Below, piece by piece: positions 19,501 to 29,371 of a DNA stretch of 64,000 nt (positions are counted from its first letter, which is position 1; every line of letters starts with the position of its first letter). The notes under the pieces were generated by a model. It saw only the letters and a list, made by a program, of their open reading frames with translations. It ran no database searches and had not been told where the DNA came from. The position numbers were made by a program, and so were the translations under genes. The stretch covers positions 62,001 through 126,000 of the forward strand of contig NZ_QAYG01000011.1 of NCBI RefSeq assembly GCF_003053845.1. Reading direction: 5' to 3'. This stretch comes from Breoghania corrubedonensis. GTDB lineage: Bacteria > Pseudomonadota > Alphaproteobacteria > Rhizobiales > Stappiaceae.

Positions 19501-21506
19501 CTGTTCGAGCTCGCCGGCAGCGGCTGGAACGGCTTGGCGCCCGCCTGCCACGTCGCGGTGCCGGGCGTCAGCGCGATAGTCGCGCGCGTGCCGATAACGT
19601 TGGCACCCCGGACCTGGCCGCCCGTGGCGTCGTAGGCGAAGATATAGGCGCCCTGCGCGGGCGTTGAGCTTTGCGGCGGCTGGATCGCGACCGCCAGCGT
19701 TCCCGCGTCGAAATCGGCGGAGACGACGCTCGTCGTCGCGGTGAGAACCGCCACCGGCGCCGACCAGCCGCCGAAGGTCGAGGCATCGACGCCGCCGCCC
19801 GTCCAGCGCGCCTGCACGGTCCACGAAATGGAGGGATCGAGCGGCCGGTCGAGCGGGAGGTTGACGTGGGTGCCGCCGGACGTGCCGGAGGCGGTCGCCA
19901 CCGTCGCCCCGTTGCCCATCAGTCGCACGACAGGCGCCTTGCCGCTTTCCGCGCTCGCGACATCGAGCTGCAGGCCCTGCGCCTGTCCGGTCGGATCGCT
20001 CGCGCCGATATTCTGCACCGACGAGATGACCGGCGCGGAGCCGATGAAGGTGGCGCCGGCCGAAGGGCTCGTCGCGCGGCCGTTGGTCAGGCTCGCGGTC
20101 GCCTGGGCGACGGTGGAGCCGTCGATGGTGTTCGCCGCCGCTGTGCCTTGCGCGAGCGTGAAGCGGGCGACCGCACTGCCGGAAAGGCTCAGCGAGGCGA
20201 CGGCGGTACCCCCTTGTGAGAGCGCGATCGCGAGCGATGCGCCCGCGGGCGGCGGCGCGCCCGCCGACACCGTCACCGCCCATTTCGTGCTGTCGCCGGC
20301 ATCGGGAACCATTGTGATCGCATCAATGACCGGAGGGGCTGCGAGCACCTCAACCGGCAGGCTCGTTGGTCCCGTCAACGCCGCGCCCGAAACGGTCGCC
20401 GCCATCGAGGCCACCACCGTCCATCCGTCGGTGGGCGAGGTGGTCAGGCCGGCGAGCGAGACGGTCACGCCGGAACTGGTCGCCGTGGCCGAGCCCTTCT
20501 CGACCCCGTTGAGCAGCAGCTTCACGGCGGCGCTCGCCCCCGACGGCGTGCCGGCGGGGAAGGTGACGCGGGCCGAAACGGATGTGCCGCTGACCGCGAT
20601 GGCATCGATCGCGGGCGCCTGCGTGAGAAGATCGAGCGCGGTTCCCGGCGCCCCGGCGATCGCCCCGAAGCGCACCGCGCCGGAGATCGAGAGCGCGGAG
20701 GAGGCGCCGGCGCCGAGCACGGCGAGCCCGCCGGAGGAAGCGGCCGCAAACCGGCTGGCGGATCCGGCCGACTGCACGACGAGGTCGTAGCCGACGGTGC
20801 CGCCGGTCGTCGGCGCGGAGGGCGGCGTCCAGCCGACGGTGACCCGCGTTCCGTCGAAATCCGCGCTGGTGACGGCGGGGGCCGCGAGCGGCAGCGGGTT
20901 GCCGGAAACGATCGGACCCATGGTGAAGGGGGCGACGAAGCCCGTCCCCGGCGTGCCGTCGATCGGCATCACCGCCTGAAGGTAGAGCTGGGCGCCGAGG
21001 GTGGCGGACGAGGAAAGCGTCAACGTGCCGCTCGTGCCCTGCACGCGGGTAAAACCGACGGAGCGCCCCGCGTCGCTGTAGGCGGAGACGTTGGCGCCGG
21101 CCGGCTGCGTTGCGGTGGAGCCGAAGTCCCAGGCAAGGCTCACCGTCGAGCCGCTGACGGAAGCCTCGTCGAGCGTCACCGTGGCGGTCACGACCGGCGC
21201 CGTCGCATAGGAGCCGGCATTCCACTGGATCGATCCCGGACTGGTGCCGCTGGCCACCCATTGCACGTCCACCGCATAGTCCAGCATGGCAGAAAGCGGC
21301 GCATCGGGCACCAGCACGACTTCCGTCGGCCCCGCGCCGACACCGACCTTCAGCGTCGTACCTCCCTGTCTGAGCCGGCCCGCGAGAACCTGCCCCAACG
21401 GGGCGCCGGAGCCGACGATGACATCGAGCCCGACCTTCGACCAGCCCGGCGGCAACGGCAGCCAGGGCGAGAGATAGACCACGGAGGAAAACACCGGAAC
21501 GCTCAT
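16557..21506 (-). CDS. Fibronectin-III-like repeat protein with C-terminal LysM-like unit (1649 aa)
   Basis: The protein starts MSVPVFSSVVYLSPWLPLPPGW and from about residue 100 to 1240 consists of units of roughly 90-100 residues with the Ala/Thr/Ser/Val pattern and the 'AP.(I/L)...D' unit starts of Fn3-type beta sandwiches, for example at APPVIDAITMVP and APALTSADCDGGSVSASWQE. From about residue 1245 it changes to a non-repeated region rich in aromatic residues (FFPGFPNPFYRLFFPGE) and ends with a LysM-like unit (VPLGTTLGNLLDRYGV) and the tail LLHGDRIEF. The final motif resembles phage tail-type 'GD.I.' ends. No signal peptide or sortase/autotransporter motif is visible. Start ATG 21506 overlaps the TGA of a possible small upstream frame. 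Likely an elongated structural or binding protein; role unknown. Confidence 0.75.
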   Translation of the reverse strand: MSVPVFSSVVYLSPWLPLPPGWSKVGLDVIVGSGAPLGQVLAGRLRQGGTTLKVGVGAGPTEVVLVPDAPLSAMLDYAVDVQWVASGTSPGSIQWNAGSYATAPVVTATVTLDEASVSGSTVSLAWDFGSTATQPAGANVSAYSDAGRSVGFTRVQGTSGTLTLSSSATLGAQLYLQAVMPIDGTPGTGFVAPFTMGPIVSGNPLPLAAPAVTSADFDGTRVTVGWTPPSAPTTGGTVGYDLVVQSAGSASRFAAASSGGLAVLGAGASSALSISGAVRFGAIAGAPGTALDLLTQAPAIDAIAVSGTSVSARVTFPAGTPSGASAAVKLLLNGVEKGSATATSSGVTVSLAGLTTSPTDGWTVVASMAATVSGAALTGPTSLPVEVLAAPPVIDAITMVPDAGDSTKWAVTVSAGAPPPAGASLAIALSQGGTAVASLSLSGSAVARFTLAQGTAAANTIDGSTVAQATASLTNGRATSPSAGATFIGSAPVISSVQNIGASDPTGQAQGLQLDVASAESGKAPVVRLMGNGATVATASGTSGGTHVNLPLDRPLDPSISWTVQARWTGGGVDASTFGGWSAPVAVLTATTSVVSADFDAGTLAVAIQPPQSSTPAQGAYIFAYDATGGQVRGANVIGTRATIALTPGTATWQAGAKPFQPLPASSNSRTIAPSSALAPLLLDAPSLSRLDYDGAVVSAAWSVVQDAAGNDATGAVIKVSDGAGSIVTQAAGSGSGEVAVQLSPGAQASAAVSVRATSDAGGIHASGAYSAAATPLVAAPTVGTVSVDVAGGTVAAVLTPPTDVPAGTTYQGWLMAGDHQVAGPESGSTSLGFTYAAAGVSGLSIVAQATATIDSIALTGPKSVPVPVLAIAPEFVGVTIAPSTTAGDWQLDAVWAPPADGSAVTTYTLKLDKDGGTNVFEQSFGSATSGAKSFAASAVSTTAANPLTLWATSANGSTTPAASLDVWFAAPAFSAMTAGATQVTAQWSAAAGPENAAYRLNLLDAANGAVLAGVTTTATSGGIATGDLGLDPGGSYKLALAVISGPVTFVPDDDGTAKTRPSLLLARPQGLVAATDASTRKATITWQAVSGASGYTVSFSDGRAAVAVTAATYALTTALDPGDDLAVSVTANIVADGVTSTGPASSWLVIPTAAPALTSADCDGGSVSASWQEVAGAVGYVATLLDKDGNSAGTSAQVAALSVVFDATLEASSGPYTVVVQAVTAAGTGLPSDALPVFTAAWFISTQAPADAPPNIYPASTLALEPEEITLYLPALAAQTITVDPVGPFALAANTDTGSKDAFPYTLTMAADSDVWAFTADGNPLPPIRPDLKTNYVNFLKAAETAGASPSGISILQQAISRGMPQTFDESHYYAYGLDLTGGKGTGSIDLRQGLVLRVGFADYTNVWSGDTNSWLNGFGGGSPNDYDVADGLSGSGAWQLSMDAFTAQLTASGAMTVSPPTTLVSAATAAGVADAADLFFPGFPNPFYRLFFPGELQTPTSTGSVATTSNFGLASAATYTALASSSNTPGTNTPVAYFRGRAVLRMMVRVRINDMELVVPLGTTLGNLLDRYGVRPPASPVKLAGVSLERGGGPGVAVFGTSPTPPAAVYDSARRHRVRLDWGTMATYGGPVDATNLPLLHGDRIEF

Positions 21507-21703
21507 GCGAACCTCGGCTTGATCGAGGGCGCGGGCCGCGGGACGATGCCCCTGGTCGGTACCGGCAATGGCACCGTGTCGTGGATCCGGCCGCTGCGGT
21601 TCGGGCTCGCCCCGCAGTCAGGGACACCCGAAACGACGGCTCCCGACACGATGGCTTCCGAAATGCCGGCGTCCGGAACGGCCCGCCACGAACCGGCCGC
21701 CAC
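21503..21703 (-). CDS. Possible small protein between the Hint and Fn3-like genes
   Basis: A short frame of 66 residues from GTG 21703 ends TGA 21505-21503 and overlaps the ATG of the next gene by four bases (ATGA), the same junction as most other gene pairs of this operon. Its C-terminus (LPVPTRGIVPRPAPSIKPRFA) is Pro-rich and looks like a plausible protein end. Against it: the GTG has no good ribosome binding site, there is no ATG in the frame after the Hint stop at 21741, and the same frame runs back into the Hint gene. If it is not translated, the 234 bases between the two genes hold nothing else I can identify. No function is proposed. Confidence 0.35.
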   Translation of the reverse strand: MAAGSWRAVPDAGISEAIVSGAVVSGVPDCGASPNRSGRIHDTVPLPVPTRGIVPRPAPSIKPRFA

Positions 21704-21740
21704 CCGCCCGCAGCCGCAGGCGGGCGTGGCCGGCGGCGGA

Positions 21741-23399
21741 TCAGTAGCGGATATCCTCGATCGCGCTCGCGTAGTCGGTGACGAGGGGATCGGCGAGTGT
21801 CGCTCTCGCGTGGGCAATGTCGCGGCTGCGCTGGCGGGCGGCGTTGCGCTGGGCGAACTTGTCGCCCACCACGATGCCGTTGGCGATGTACGTTCCGATA
21901 TCGGTTGCGCCGAAGCCTGCCTTGCGGTCGGCCTCGTCGGCGACCTTCAGGTTGAACATCTGTCCGTCGTAGTCGATTGCCTTGCGGGATGTCACCTTCA
22001 CCGGCCCTGTCGGGGTCAGCACCGCATCGCCGGGCTTCAGGTCCGCCAGCGGCACCAGCCCGTCGGGCGTTGCGATCACGTGTGCGCCGGTGGCCACCAG
22101 CGTGTGGCCGCCCTCGGTGGAAAGTTCGTGCACCGCCATGCTCGCCGAAGGCTCGGATGCCGCGGCCTTGTGCGCACCGCGCGAGGTGGCCTCCACGGCC
22201 AAATCCTGGTCCCGCATGCCGGTCCGCACCCGGTGCGTGTTGTCGATGTCATCGATCGCCATGGTGTGGCCGTCGACGAGCATCACCTGCGTGCCGGCTG
22301 CAAGACAGTGCCACCAGAACCACAGATTGCAGATCTGATGGCACTGGAAGGAGGGCTCGTTCGGCGTGTTGTAGCTGCAGATGGCGAAGCTGAAGGTGGG
22401 GGTCGGCGCGTTCTGAACCGGGATCTGGAAGCTGTAGTAGAAATAGCTCTGCGTCTCGTTCACCAGCGATTGCGGGTCGTAGACGATGGATTCGGTGGAC
22501 GTGTAGGAGCCGCCCTGGCCGTACGGATAGCTCCAGACCACCTTCGCCTGATCGGCGGTATCGACCGTCACCTTTTCCGTGAAGTTCTTGGTGTAGGTGG
22601 CGTTCATCGGGATCTCGCTGGTCCCGGAATTGGTGGAGAAATAGATCTTGGTGAGATAGACCGCGCCGCTGATCGGCTGGCCGAGCGTTCCGTCGATCTC
22701 GTAGGGAAGAGTGGCGTTGCCGGCGAAGGGAACGATCAGGTACGGATTCTGGATGTTTTGCGGTTCGGCGTACCAGTAATCGACATCCGCCGATGTGCTG
22801 GTGCGCCCCAGCGCGATGCGCACGTCGGGCGGATATTTCGGCGTGGTCGTCGGTTCGTCGACGACAATGTTCGCGTCCGTGTCAGTGGCGACGAACGCTG
22901 TGCTAGCGAGGCCGGTGAAGGTCGCGGCGCCGGAATGCGCCACCGAATGGCCCACCGCCAGCACCTTCAGCTTGCTGCCGGCCTTCCGGGCGCTCGGGGT
23001 GTCGGTGGATACGGGCACGAAGCCCGCGCCGACATCGGCGTTGTGGCCGAGCGCCAGCAGCGTGTCGCTGTCGCCGTCGAGCGCGAACAGCGTCGCCCCG
23101 GAATAGGCGTGGCCCGGACCCGATGCCTGCCATGCCATCGCCGTCGCCCTGCCGCCGGAATCGATGCCCTTGTCGATGAGCGTCAGCGAGGCTGCCCCGG
23201 CCGACCCCTTGTCGAGCGCATCGTGCAGGTGCGGATACCGCGCAGCCGTGCGCCCTGCCGCAGCAAGCGCGGCCTCGATGCCGGCGCGATGCGTGGGGTT
23301 CGAGGGATCGAGTGTCGCAGGGGTATCCGGCTCCAGGCTATCGAAAAGCTTTGAGACGGCAGAAAGATTTGCGATGGCGTCAAGTGAATTTTCTGTCAT
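21741..23399 (-). CDS. Hint (hedgehog/intein) domain protein
   Basis: The start is taken at ATG 23399 (MTENSLDAIANL), preceded by AAAGGGAAT; a TTG start 30 bases upstream is possible. The protein has 552 residues. Residues 1-364 are unfamiliar, with an Ala-rich first part and an aromatic, Cys-containing segment just before the Hint domain (CHQICNLWFWWH). The Hint domain runs from Cys365 (CLAAGTQV, block A) through the block-B-like GHTLVATGAHVIATPDG and the DLKPGDAVLTPTG loop to the end motif TYIANGIVVGD. The nucleophile Cys and the T..H of block B are present, but the C-terminal His-Asn of true inteins is missing, so N-terminal thioester cleavage without splicing is the expectation. It is the first gene of the leftward operon and faces an AT-rich divergent promoter region. 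No signal peptide. Confidence 0.8.
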   Translation of the reverse strand: MTENSLDAIANLSAVSKLFDSLEPDTPATLDPSNPTHRAGIEAALAAAGRTAARYPHLHDALDKGSAGAASLTLIDKGIDSGGRATAMAWQASGPGHAYSGATLFALDGDSDTLLALGHNADVGAGFVPVSTDTPSARKAGSKLKVLAVGHSVAHSGAATFTGLASTAFVATDTDANIVVDEPTTTPKYPPDVRIALGRTSTSADVDYWYAEPQNIQNPYLIVPFAGNATLPYEIDGTLGQPISGAVYLTKIYFSTNSGTSEIPMNATYTKNFTEKVTVDTADQAKVVWSYPYGQGGSYTSTESIVYDPQSLVNETQSYFYYSFQIPVQNAPTPTFSFAICSYNTPNEPSFQCHQICNLWFWWHCLAAGTQVMLVDGHTMAIDDIDNTHRVRTGMRDQDLAVEATSRGAHKAAASEPSASMAVHELSTEGGHTLVATGAHVIATPDGLVPLADLKPGDAVLTPTGPVKVTSRKAIDYDGQMFNLKVADEADRKAGFGATDIGTYIANGIVVGDKFAQRNAARQRSRDIAHARATLADPLVTDYASAIEDIRY

Positions 23400-23678
23400 G
23401 ATCAATTTATTCCCTTTGCCGCAAAGCAATATAAATCGCTTGCGTCATCTCGAAGGGTTTTAAATACAGGGCGGATATCCGCATCAACAGATAATATTGA
23501 TATTATATGGTTCGTGATCTAGCAATGAATATTTTCAAAGAGCCGTGTTCCATGAGTATTTTAATAAAAGCCGGTTCTTACGCAGGGATAGTGATTGCGC
23601 GCGAAAATCGTCGTTCATGCACGGGGCCAGCCTCCGCTGGTCGAGCGCTCCTGCGGTCAGCGGAGCCCCGACCGAAAT

Positions 23679-23706
23679 TTTAATCTCAAAAGCTTTAGGC
23701 TTGAAA
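23679..23706. promoter_or_regulatory. Candidate MarR operator (two half-matching elements)
   Basis: Two adjacent elements, TTTAATCTCAAA (23679-23690) and TTTAGGCTTGAAA (23694-23706), resemble the better palindromes TTTAGGTCTAAA and TTTAAGATTAAA found upstream of the paralogous MarR gene at 36.2 kb and the operon at 36.7 kb. They lie about 110-140 bases before the aryl-CoA operon start. Operator function is inferred only from this shared pattern and from the MarR gene inside the operon. Confidence 0.35.
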
Positions 23707-23709
23707 TAA

Positions 23710-23725
23710 TATCGGGGCCCCGATA
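23710..23725. promoter_or_regulatory. Perfect 16-base palindrome upstream of the aryl-CoA operon
   Basis: TATCGGGGCCCCGATA is a perfect palindrome about 90 bases before the TTG start of the monooxygenase gene. It directly follows the AT-rich MarR-like elements and could be a second operator or a short hairpin in the leader RNA. No other copy was noticed in the window. Confidence 0.35.
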
Positions 23726-23816
23726 CTCTTGCCCCCACAGTGGCCCTCGCATTGGTGGGAGGGTCCGTCCGCGGCCGCTTTGGTTGCGTGATCGCGTGGC
23801 AAGGGGAGGGTGGCCG

Positions 23817-26111
23817 TTGAAGGTGGCATGTCTCGGGGGCGGTCCCGCCGGTCTCTATTTCGCGATATCCATGAAACTGCGCGACCCCTCGCACGAGGTC
23901 GTCGTCATCGAGCGCAACAAGCCCGACGACACGTTCGGCTGGGGCGTGGTGCTTTCCGACGAGACGCTCGACAATCTCGCCGCCAACGATCGGCCGAGCG
24001 CGGAAGCGATCCGGGCCCATTTCGCCTATTGGGACGACATCGCCGTCCACTATCGCGGCACCCGCACGCTGTCCACCGGCCACGGCTTCTGCGGCATCGG
24101 CCGCAAGCAGCTGCTGATCCTCCTGCAGCAGCGTGCCCGCGAGCTGGGCGTCGAGATGCGGTTCGAGACGGAAGTGGAAAGTGCTGCCCACTATGCCGCC
24201 GACCACGATCTCGTCGTCGCCGCCGACGGGCTCAATTCCAGGACCCGGTCCGCCTATGCCGAGCATTTCCGGCCCGATGTCGACGTGCGCAAGTGCAAGT
24301 TCGTCTGGCTCGGCACGCACCAGAAGTTCGACGACGCTTTCACCTTCATTTTCGAGGAAACCGACAAGGGCTGGATCTGGGCGCACGCCTACCAGTTCGA
24401 CGACGACACAGCGACCTTCATCGTCGAGTGCACCGAGGAGACATGGGCCAACTACGGCTTCGGCGAGATGAGCCAGGAGCAGTCGGTCGCGACCTGCGAA
24501 AAGATCTTCGAGAAATATCTCGGCGGCCATGCGCTGATGTCGAACGCCCGCCATATCCGTGGCTCGGCCTGGATCAACTTTCCCCGCGTGCTGTGCGAGA
24601 CGTGGTCCTACAAGAACATCGTGCTGATGGGCGATGCGGCGGCGACCGCGCATTTCTCCATCGGCTCCGGTTCCAAGCTCGCGCTGGAAAGCGCCATCGC
24701 GCTTGCCGACTACCTGCACAGCGAGCCGACGATGGAGGCGGCCTTTACCAAGTACGAGGACGAGCGCCGGGTGGAGGTGCTGAAGCTGCAATCGGCGGCG
24801 CGCAACTCCATGGAATGGTTCGAGGAGGTGGAGCGCTACCTCCACCTCGATCCGGTGCAGTTCACCTATTCGCTGCTGACCCGCTCGCAGCGCATCTCCC
24901 ACGAGAACCTGCGTCTGCGCGATGCCGCATGGCTGGAAGGCGCGGAACGCTGGTTCCAGCGTCAGGCCGGCGTAAACGGCAATGCGGCCGTGCGCCATCC
25001 GATGTTCGCGCCCTTCGCGCTTCGCGATATGGCGCTGAAGAACCGCATCGTCGTCTCGCCGATGGCGCAGTACAAGGCGGTGGACGGCTGCCCGACCGAC
25101 TGGCACCTCGTCCATTACGCCGAACGCGCCAAGGGCGGCGCCGGCCTCGTCTATACCGAGATGACCTGCGTTTCGCCGCAAGGCCGCATCACGCCGGGCT
25201 GCCCCGGCCTCTATGACGAGACCCACGAGGCCGCATGGCGGCGCATCGTCGATTTCGTCCACGCGGAGACGGACGCGAAGATCTGCGTGCAGATCGGTCA
25301 TTCGGGAGCCAAGGGCTCCACCCAGCTCGGCTGGGAGGAAATGGACGCACCGCTCCTTGACGGCAACTGGCCGCTGCTGTCGGCCTCCGATGTGCCCTGG
25401 TCGCCGGCGAACGCCACCCCGAAGGCGATGGACCACGCCGACATGGACCAGGTGCGCGACCAGTTCGTCGCGGCAACAGAGATGGCCGCGCGCGCCGGCT
25501 TCGATATGCTCGAACTGCACTGCGCCCACGGCTACCTGCTCTCCTCCTTCATCACGCCGGTGACCAACACCCGCACCGACGACTACGGCGGCAGCCTCGA
25601 AAACCGCATGCGCTATCCGCTGGAGGTCTTTGCGGCGGTGCGCGCCGCGTGGCCGGCGGAAAAACCGGTGTCGGTGCGTATCTCGGCCAACGACTGGGTC
25701 GGCGACGAGGGCGTGACGCCGGAGGAGGCGGTGGAGATCGCCCGCATGCTGAAGGCGGCCGGCGTCGATATCTGCGACGTCTCGGCCGGCCAGACGACAA
25801 AGCGCGCGCGCCCGGTCTACGGCCGCATGTTCCAGACCCCGTTCTCCGACCGTATCCGTAACGAGACCGGCATGGCGACCATGGCGGTCGGCAACATCTA
25901 CGAGCCCGATCACGTCAACTCCATCCTGATGGCAGGGCGCGCCGATCTCGTCTGCCTCGCCCGCCCGCATCTGGCCGATCCCTACTGGACGCTGCACGCG
26001 GCCTCCGCGCTCGGCGATCGCACGGAAAAGTGGCCCGATCCCTACCTCGCTGGCCGCGATCAGCTCTGGCGGCTTGCGGAACGGGTCGAACAGATGACGG
26101 GCAAGGTATGA
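23817..26111 (+). CDS. Bifunctional aryl-CoA flavin monooxygenase / Old Yellow Enzyme reductase (2-aminobenzoyl-CoA or salicylyl-CoA type)
   Basis: The TTG start at 23817 follows AGGGGAGGG by six bases and gives 764 residues, the usual size of this fusion family. Residues 1-380 are a class A flavin monooxygenase: GGGPAGL near the N-terminus binds FAD, and [15 protein letters not shown] is the second FAD motif. Residues 395-764 are an Old Yellow Enzyme domain with VSPMAQY, the active-site [13 protein letters not shown] and [10 protein letters not shown]. Known members are 2-aminobenzoyl-CoA monooxygenase/reductase, which hydroxylates and then reduces the ring of anthraniloyl-CoA, and salicylyl-CoA 5-hydroxylase. 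The operon contains a RidA protein, suited to imine or enamine hydrolysis, which favours the amino substrate, but sequence alone does not decide. The gene heads the operon and overlaps the next by four bases. Confidence 0.9.
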   Translation: MKVACLGGGPAGLYFAISMKLRDPSHEVVVIERNKPDDTFGWGVVLSDETLDNLAANDRPSAEAIRAHFAYWDDIAVHYRGTRTLSTGHGFCGIGRKQLLILLQQRARELGVEMRFETEVESAAHYAADHDLVVAADGLNSRTRSAYAEHFRPDVDVRKCKFVWLGTHQKFDDAFTFIFEETDKGWIWAHAYQFDDDTATFIVECTEETWANYGFGEMSQEQSVATCEKIFEKYLGGHALMSNARHIRGSAWINFPRVLCETWSYKNIVLMGDAAATAHFSIGSGSKLALESAIALADYLHSEPTMEAAFTKYEDERRVEVLKLQSAARNSMEWFEEVERYLHLDPVQFTYSLLTRSQRISHENLRLRDAAWLEGAERWFQRQAGVNGNAAVRHPMFAPFALRDMALKNRIVVSPMAQYKAVDGCPTDWHLVHYAERAKGGAGLVYTEMTCVSPQGRITPGCPGLYDETHEAAWRRIVDFVHAETDAKICVQIGHSGAKGSTQLGWEEMDAPLLDGNWPLLSASDVPWSPANATPKAMDHADMDQVRDQFVAATEMAARAGFDMLELHCAHGYLLSSFITPVTNTRTDDYGGSLENRMRYPLEVFAAVRAAWPAEKPVSVRISANDWVGDEGVTPEEAVEIARMLKAAGVDICDVSAGQTTKRARPVYGRMFQTPFSDRIRNETGMATMAVGNIYEPDHVNSILMAGRADLVCLARPHLADPYWTLHAASALGDRTEKWPDPYLAGRDQLWRLAERVEQMTGKV

Positions 26112-26866
26112 GCGTTTCGGGAAGGCACGCGCTGGTGACCGGCGGCGGCTCCGGCGTCGGCGCGGCCATCGCGCTTGCGCTTGCAGACGCCGGCGCGAAG
26201 GTGACGATCGCGGGCCGGCGCGAGGGGCCGCTTGCCGAGGTCGCCGCCCGCCACGCCTCGATTTTTCCCGTGACCGGCGATGTCACCGATGCCGCCGCTG
26301 TCGCCGCGATGGTGGAAGCCGCCGTTGCCCGCAACGGGTCGGTGGAGATCGCCGTCGCCAATGCGGGAGCGGCGACGAGCGCGCCTTTCGCGAGAATGAC
26401 GGCCGACGACCTGACGTCGATGCTGAACGTCAATCTTCTCGGCGTGGTCAATGTCTGGCAGGCGGTGCTGGGGCCCATGGCGGAGGCGGGAAGCGGCCGT
26501 CTCCTCGCCATCGCCTCCACCGCCGGCCTCAAGGGTTACCCTTACGTGTCGGGCTACTGCGCCGCGAAACACGGCGTCATCGGGCTCACGCGGTCGCTGG
26601 CGCTGGAACTTGCGCCGACCGGCATCACGGTGAACGCGGTCTGCCCCGGCTACACCGAAACGCCGATGCTGGAGGAAACGCTCGCCAACATCATGGCGAA
26701 GACCGGCCGCAGCCGCGAGGAGGCCGCCGCCATCCTCGTGAAGGGCAATCCGCAGGGCCGCTTCATCCAGCCGCGCGAGGTGGCGGATGCCGTGCTCTGG
26801 CTCTGCGGCGAGGGGGCGGCCTCGGTCACCGGTCAGGCGATCTCGGTCTCCGGGGGCGAGACATGA
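26108..26866 (+). CDS. Short-chain dehydrogenase/reductase
   Basis: ATG 26108 overlaps the upstream stop (ATGA), giving 252 residues. It is a classical [11 protein letters not shown] for the dinucleotide, NAG motif (VANAGAAT), catalytic Ser in IASTAG and Tyr-x3-Lys in YCAAK, with the PGYTETPM segment after it. SDRs in aminobenzoyl-CoA-type operons oxidise the hydroxyacyl-CoA or alicyclic alcohol formed after ring reduction and hydration, which is the likely job here. Cofactor preference is not clear. Cytoplasmic. Confidence 0.85.
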   Translation: MSVSGRHALVTGGGSGVGAAIALALADAGAKVTIAGRREGPLAEVAARHASIFPVTGDVTDAAAVAAMVEAAVARNGSVEIAVANAGAATSAPFARMTADDLTSMLNVNLLGVVNVWQAVLGPMAEAGSGRLLAIASTAGLKGYPYVSGYCAAKHGVIGLTRSLALELAPTGITVNAVCPGYTETPMLEETLANIMAKTGRSREEAAAILVKGNPQGRFIQPREVADAVLWLCGEGAASVTGQAISVSGGET

Positions 26867-27399
26867 AGCCGAAGGCGCCGGGGCCCGAAAAGCGCACCTT
26901 GCCGAGTGTTGGGGCCGTGTCCAAGGAGCGGCTGCGGCTCTGGCTGCGCATCCTCAAGGTGTCACGTTTCGTGGAGGCGGAGCTGCGCGAGCGGCTGCGG
27001 GTGGAGTTCGGCTCCACCCTGCCGCGCTTCGACGTGCTCGCCGCGCTCTACCGCGATGACACGGGCCTCAGGATGAGCGAATTGTCCGGCGTCCTGCGGG
27101 TTTCCAACGGCAACGTCACCGGCATCGTCGACCGGCTGGTGAAGGACGGGCTCATCGTCCGCGTGCCGGTGGAGGGCGACCGCCGCGCCATGATCGTGCG
27201 GTTGACGAACCGGGGACGGGAAACCTTCGCCGAGCTCGCCGCCGTGCACGAGGCCTGGGTCGATGAGCTTCTGGGAGCGATCGATCCGGACGAGGCCGAT
27301 CACCTGATATCGCTGTTCGGCACCATCGCCGACCGGTTCGAAGACAACAAGACACGTGACGTTCAGGGAGGGAAGGGCGCCCATGACGGGGATAGCTGA
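26863..27399 (+). CDS. MarR-family regulator of the aryl-CoA operon
   Basis: This 178-residue protein has the winged-helix core [26 protein letters not shown] followed by the [13 protein letters not shown] wing, typical of MarR repressors that respond to aromatic acids or their CoA thioesters. It sits as the third gene of the operon, overlapping the SDR by four bases and the hydratase by 17, so it is made together with the enzymes and probably represses the operon until the aryl-CoA appears. It is a clear paralogue of the MarR gene at 35.7-36.2 kb; both carry the RLWLR and LPRFD segments and the VSNGNVTG recognition helix. Confidence 0.9.
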   Translation: MKPKAPGPEKRTLPSVGAVSKERLRLWLRILKVSRFVEAELRERLRVEFGSTLPRFDVLAALYRDDTGLRMSELSGVLRVSNGNVTGIVDRLVKDGLIVRVPVEGDRRAMIVRLTNRGRETFAELAAVHEAWVDELLGAIDPDEADHLISLFGTIADRFEDNKTRDVQGGKGAHDGDS

Positions 27400-28194
27400 A
27401 GGCTCGACGAAGCACTTTAGATGCACCATCGCCGACGGCATCGCGACCGTCGCGCTTGATCGGCCGGAGCGCAAGAACCCGCTCACCTTCGAAAGCTATG
27501 CGGAGTTGCGCGACTGGTTCCGCGCGCTGCGTTACGAGGACGCGATCAAGGCGGTGGTGTTCACCTCCAACGGCGGCAACTTCTCGTCAGGCGGCGACGT
27601 ACACGACATCATCGGGCCGCTTCTGTCCAAGGACATGAAGGGCCTACTGGAATTCACCCGCATGACCGGCGATCTGGTCAAGGCGATGATCGGTTGCGGC
27701 AAGCCGATCGTGGCCGCCGTCGACGGCGTGTGCGTCGGCGCCGGCGCGATCGTCGCCATGGCGAGCGATATCCGCATCGCGACGGCCGACGCCAGGACCG
27801 CGTTCCTGTTCACCCGGGTCGGGCTTGCCGGCTGCGACATGGGGGCGTGTGCGATCCTGCCGCGCATTATCGGCCAGAGCCGGGCTGCGGAACTGCTCTA
27901 CACCGGCCGCGCGATGAGCGCCGAGGAAGGCGAGCGCTGGGGCTTCTATTCCCGCATCGTGGAGCCTGAGGCGCTGGAGGCGGAGGCCGACGCGATCGCA
28001 AGGCGCATCGCGGCCGGGCCGACCTTCGGTCACATGATGACCAAGACCATGCTCAACCAGGAATGGAACATGAGCCTCGAACAGGCCATCGAGGCGGAAG
28101 CCCAGGCCCAGGCGATCTGCATGCAGACGAAGGATTTCAAGCGCGCCTACGACGCGTTCGTCGCAAAGCAGAAGCCGGTTTTCGGGGGCGATTG

Positions 28195-28195
<1 letters not shown>
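27383..28195 (+). CDS. Enoyl-CoA hydratase/isomerase family protein
   Basis: ATG 27383 follows GGGAGGGAAGGG and overlaps the end of the MarR gene; the longer in-frame start at 27356 is less likely. The 270 residues show the crotonase fold: the oxyanion-hole segment SSGGDVHDI, the second one [19 protein letters not shown], and the C-terminal helices ([19 protein letters not shown]). A Glu-type catalytic position is not obvious ([15 protein letters not shown]), so it could act as hydratase, isomerase or ring hydrolase. In the aminobenzoyl-CoA pathway a crotonase acts after the ring has been reduced. Stop and next start overlap by one base (TGATG). Confidence 0.88.
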
Positions 28196-29364
<1,169 letters not shown>

Positions 29365-29371
29365 GCGGACC

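Larger units (their letters stand above)
23400..23816. promoter_or_regulatory. AT-rich divergent intergenic region
   Basis: This 417-base gap separates the leftward Hint operon from the rightward aryl-CoA operon. It is far richer in A+T than its surroundings, most strongly between 23450 and 23580 (runs such as AATATTGATATTATATGG), and must hold both promoters. I cannot assign -35 and -10 boxes with confidence. The right half carries the candidate MarR sites and the palindrome listed separately. No open frame here looks coding; the extension of the downstream frame back to 23595 is rejected in favour of the TTG start with a strong ribosome binding site. Confidence 0.6.

Noticed and set aside
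21261-23354. Plus-strand open frame of 697 codons
   Set aside because: Antisense to the Hint and Fn3-like genes; the Hint motifs on the minus strand are clear.
1-23399. Extracellular contractile injection system or phage tail locus
   Set aside because: LysM units and the GDRIEF end recall tail proteins, but no sheath, tube, baseplate wedge, spike or AAA ATPase gene is seen in the window. It remains possible only if such genes lie to the left.
23535-25997. Minus-strand open frame of 820 codons opposite the monooxygenase
   Set aside because: It mirrors the flavin monooxygenase/Old Yellow Enzyme gene, whose motifs are unmistakable on the plus strand.
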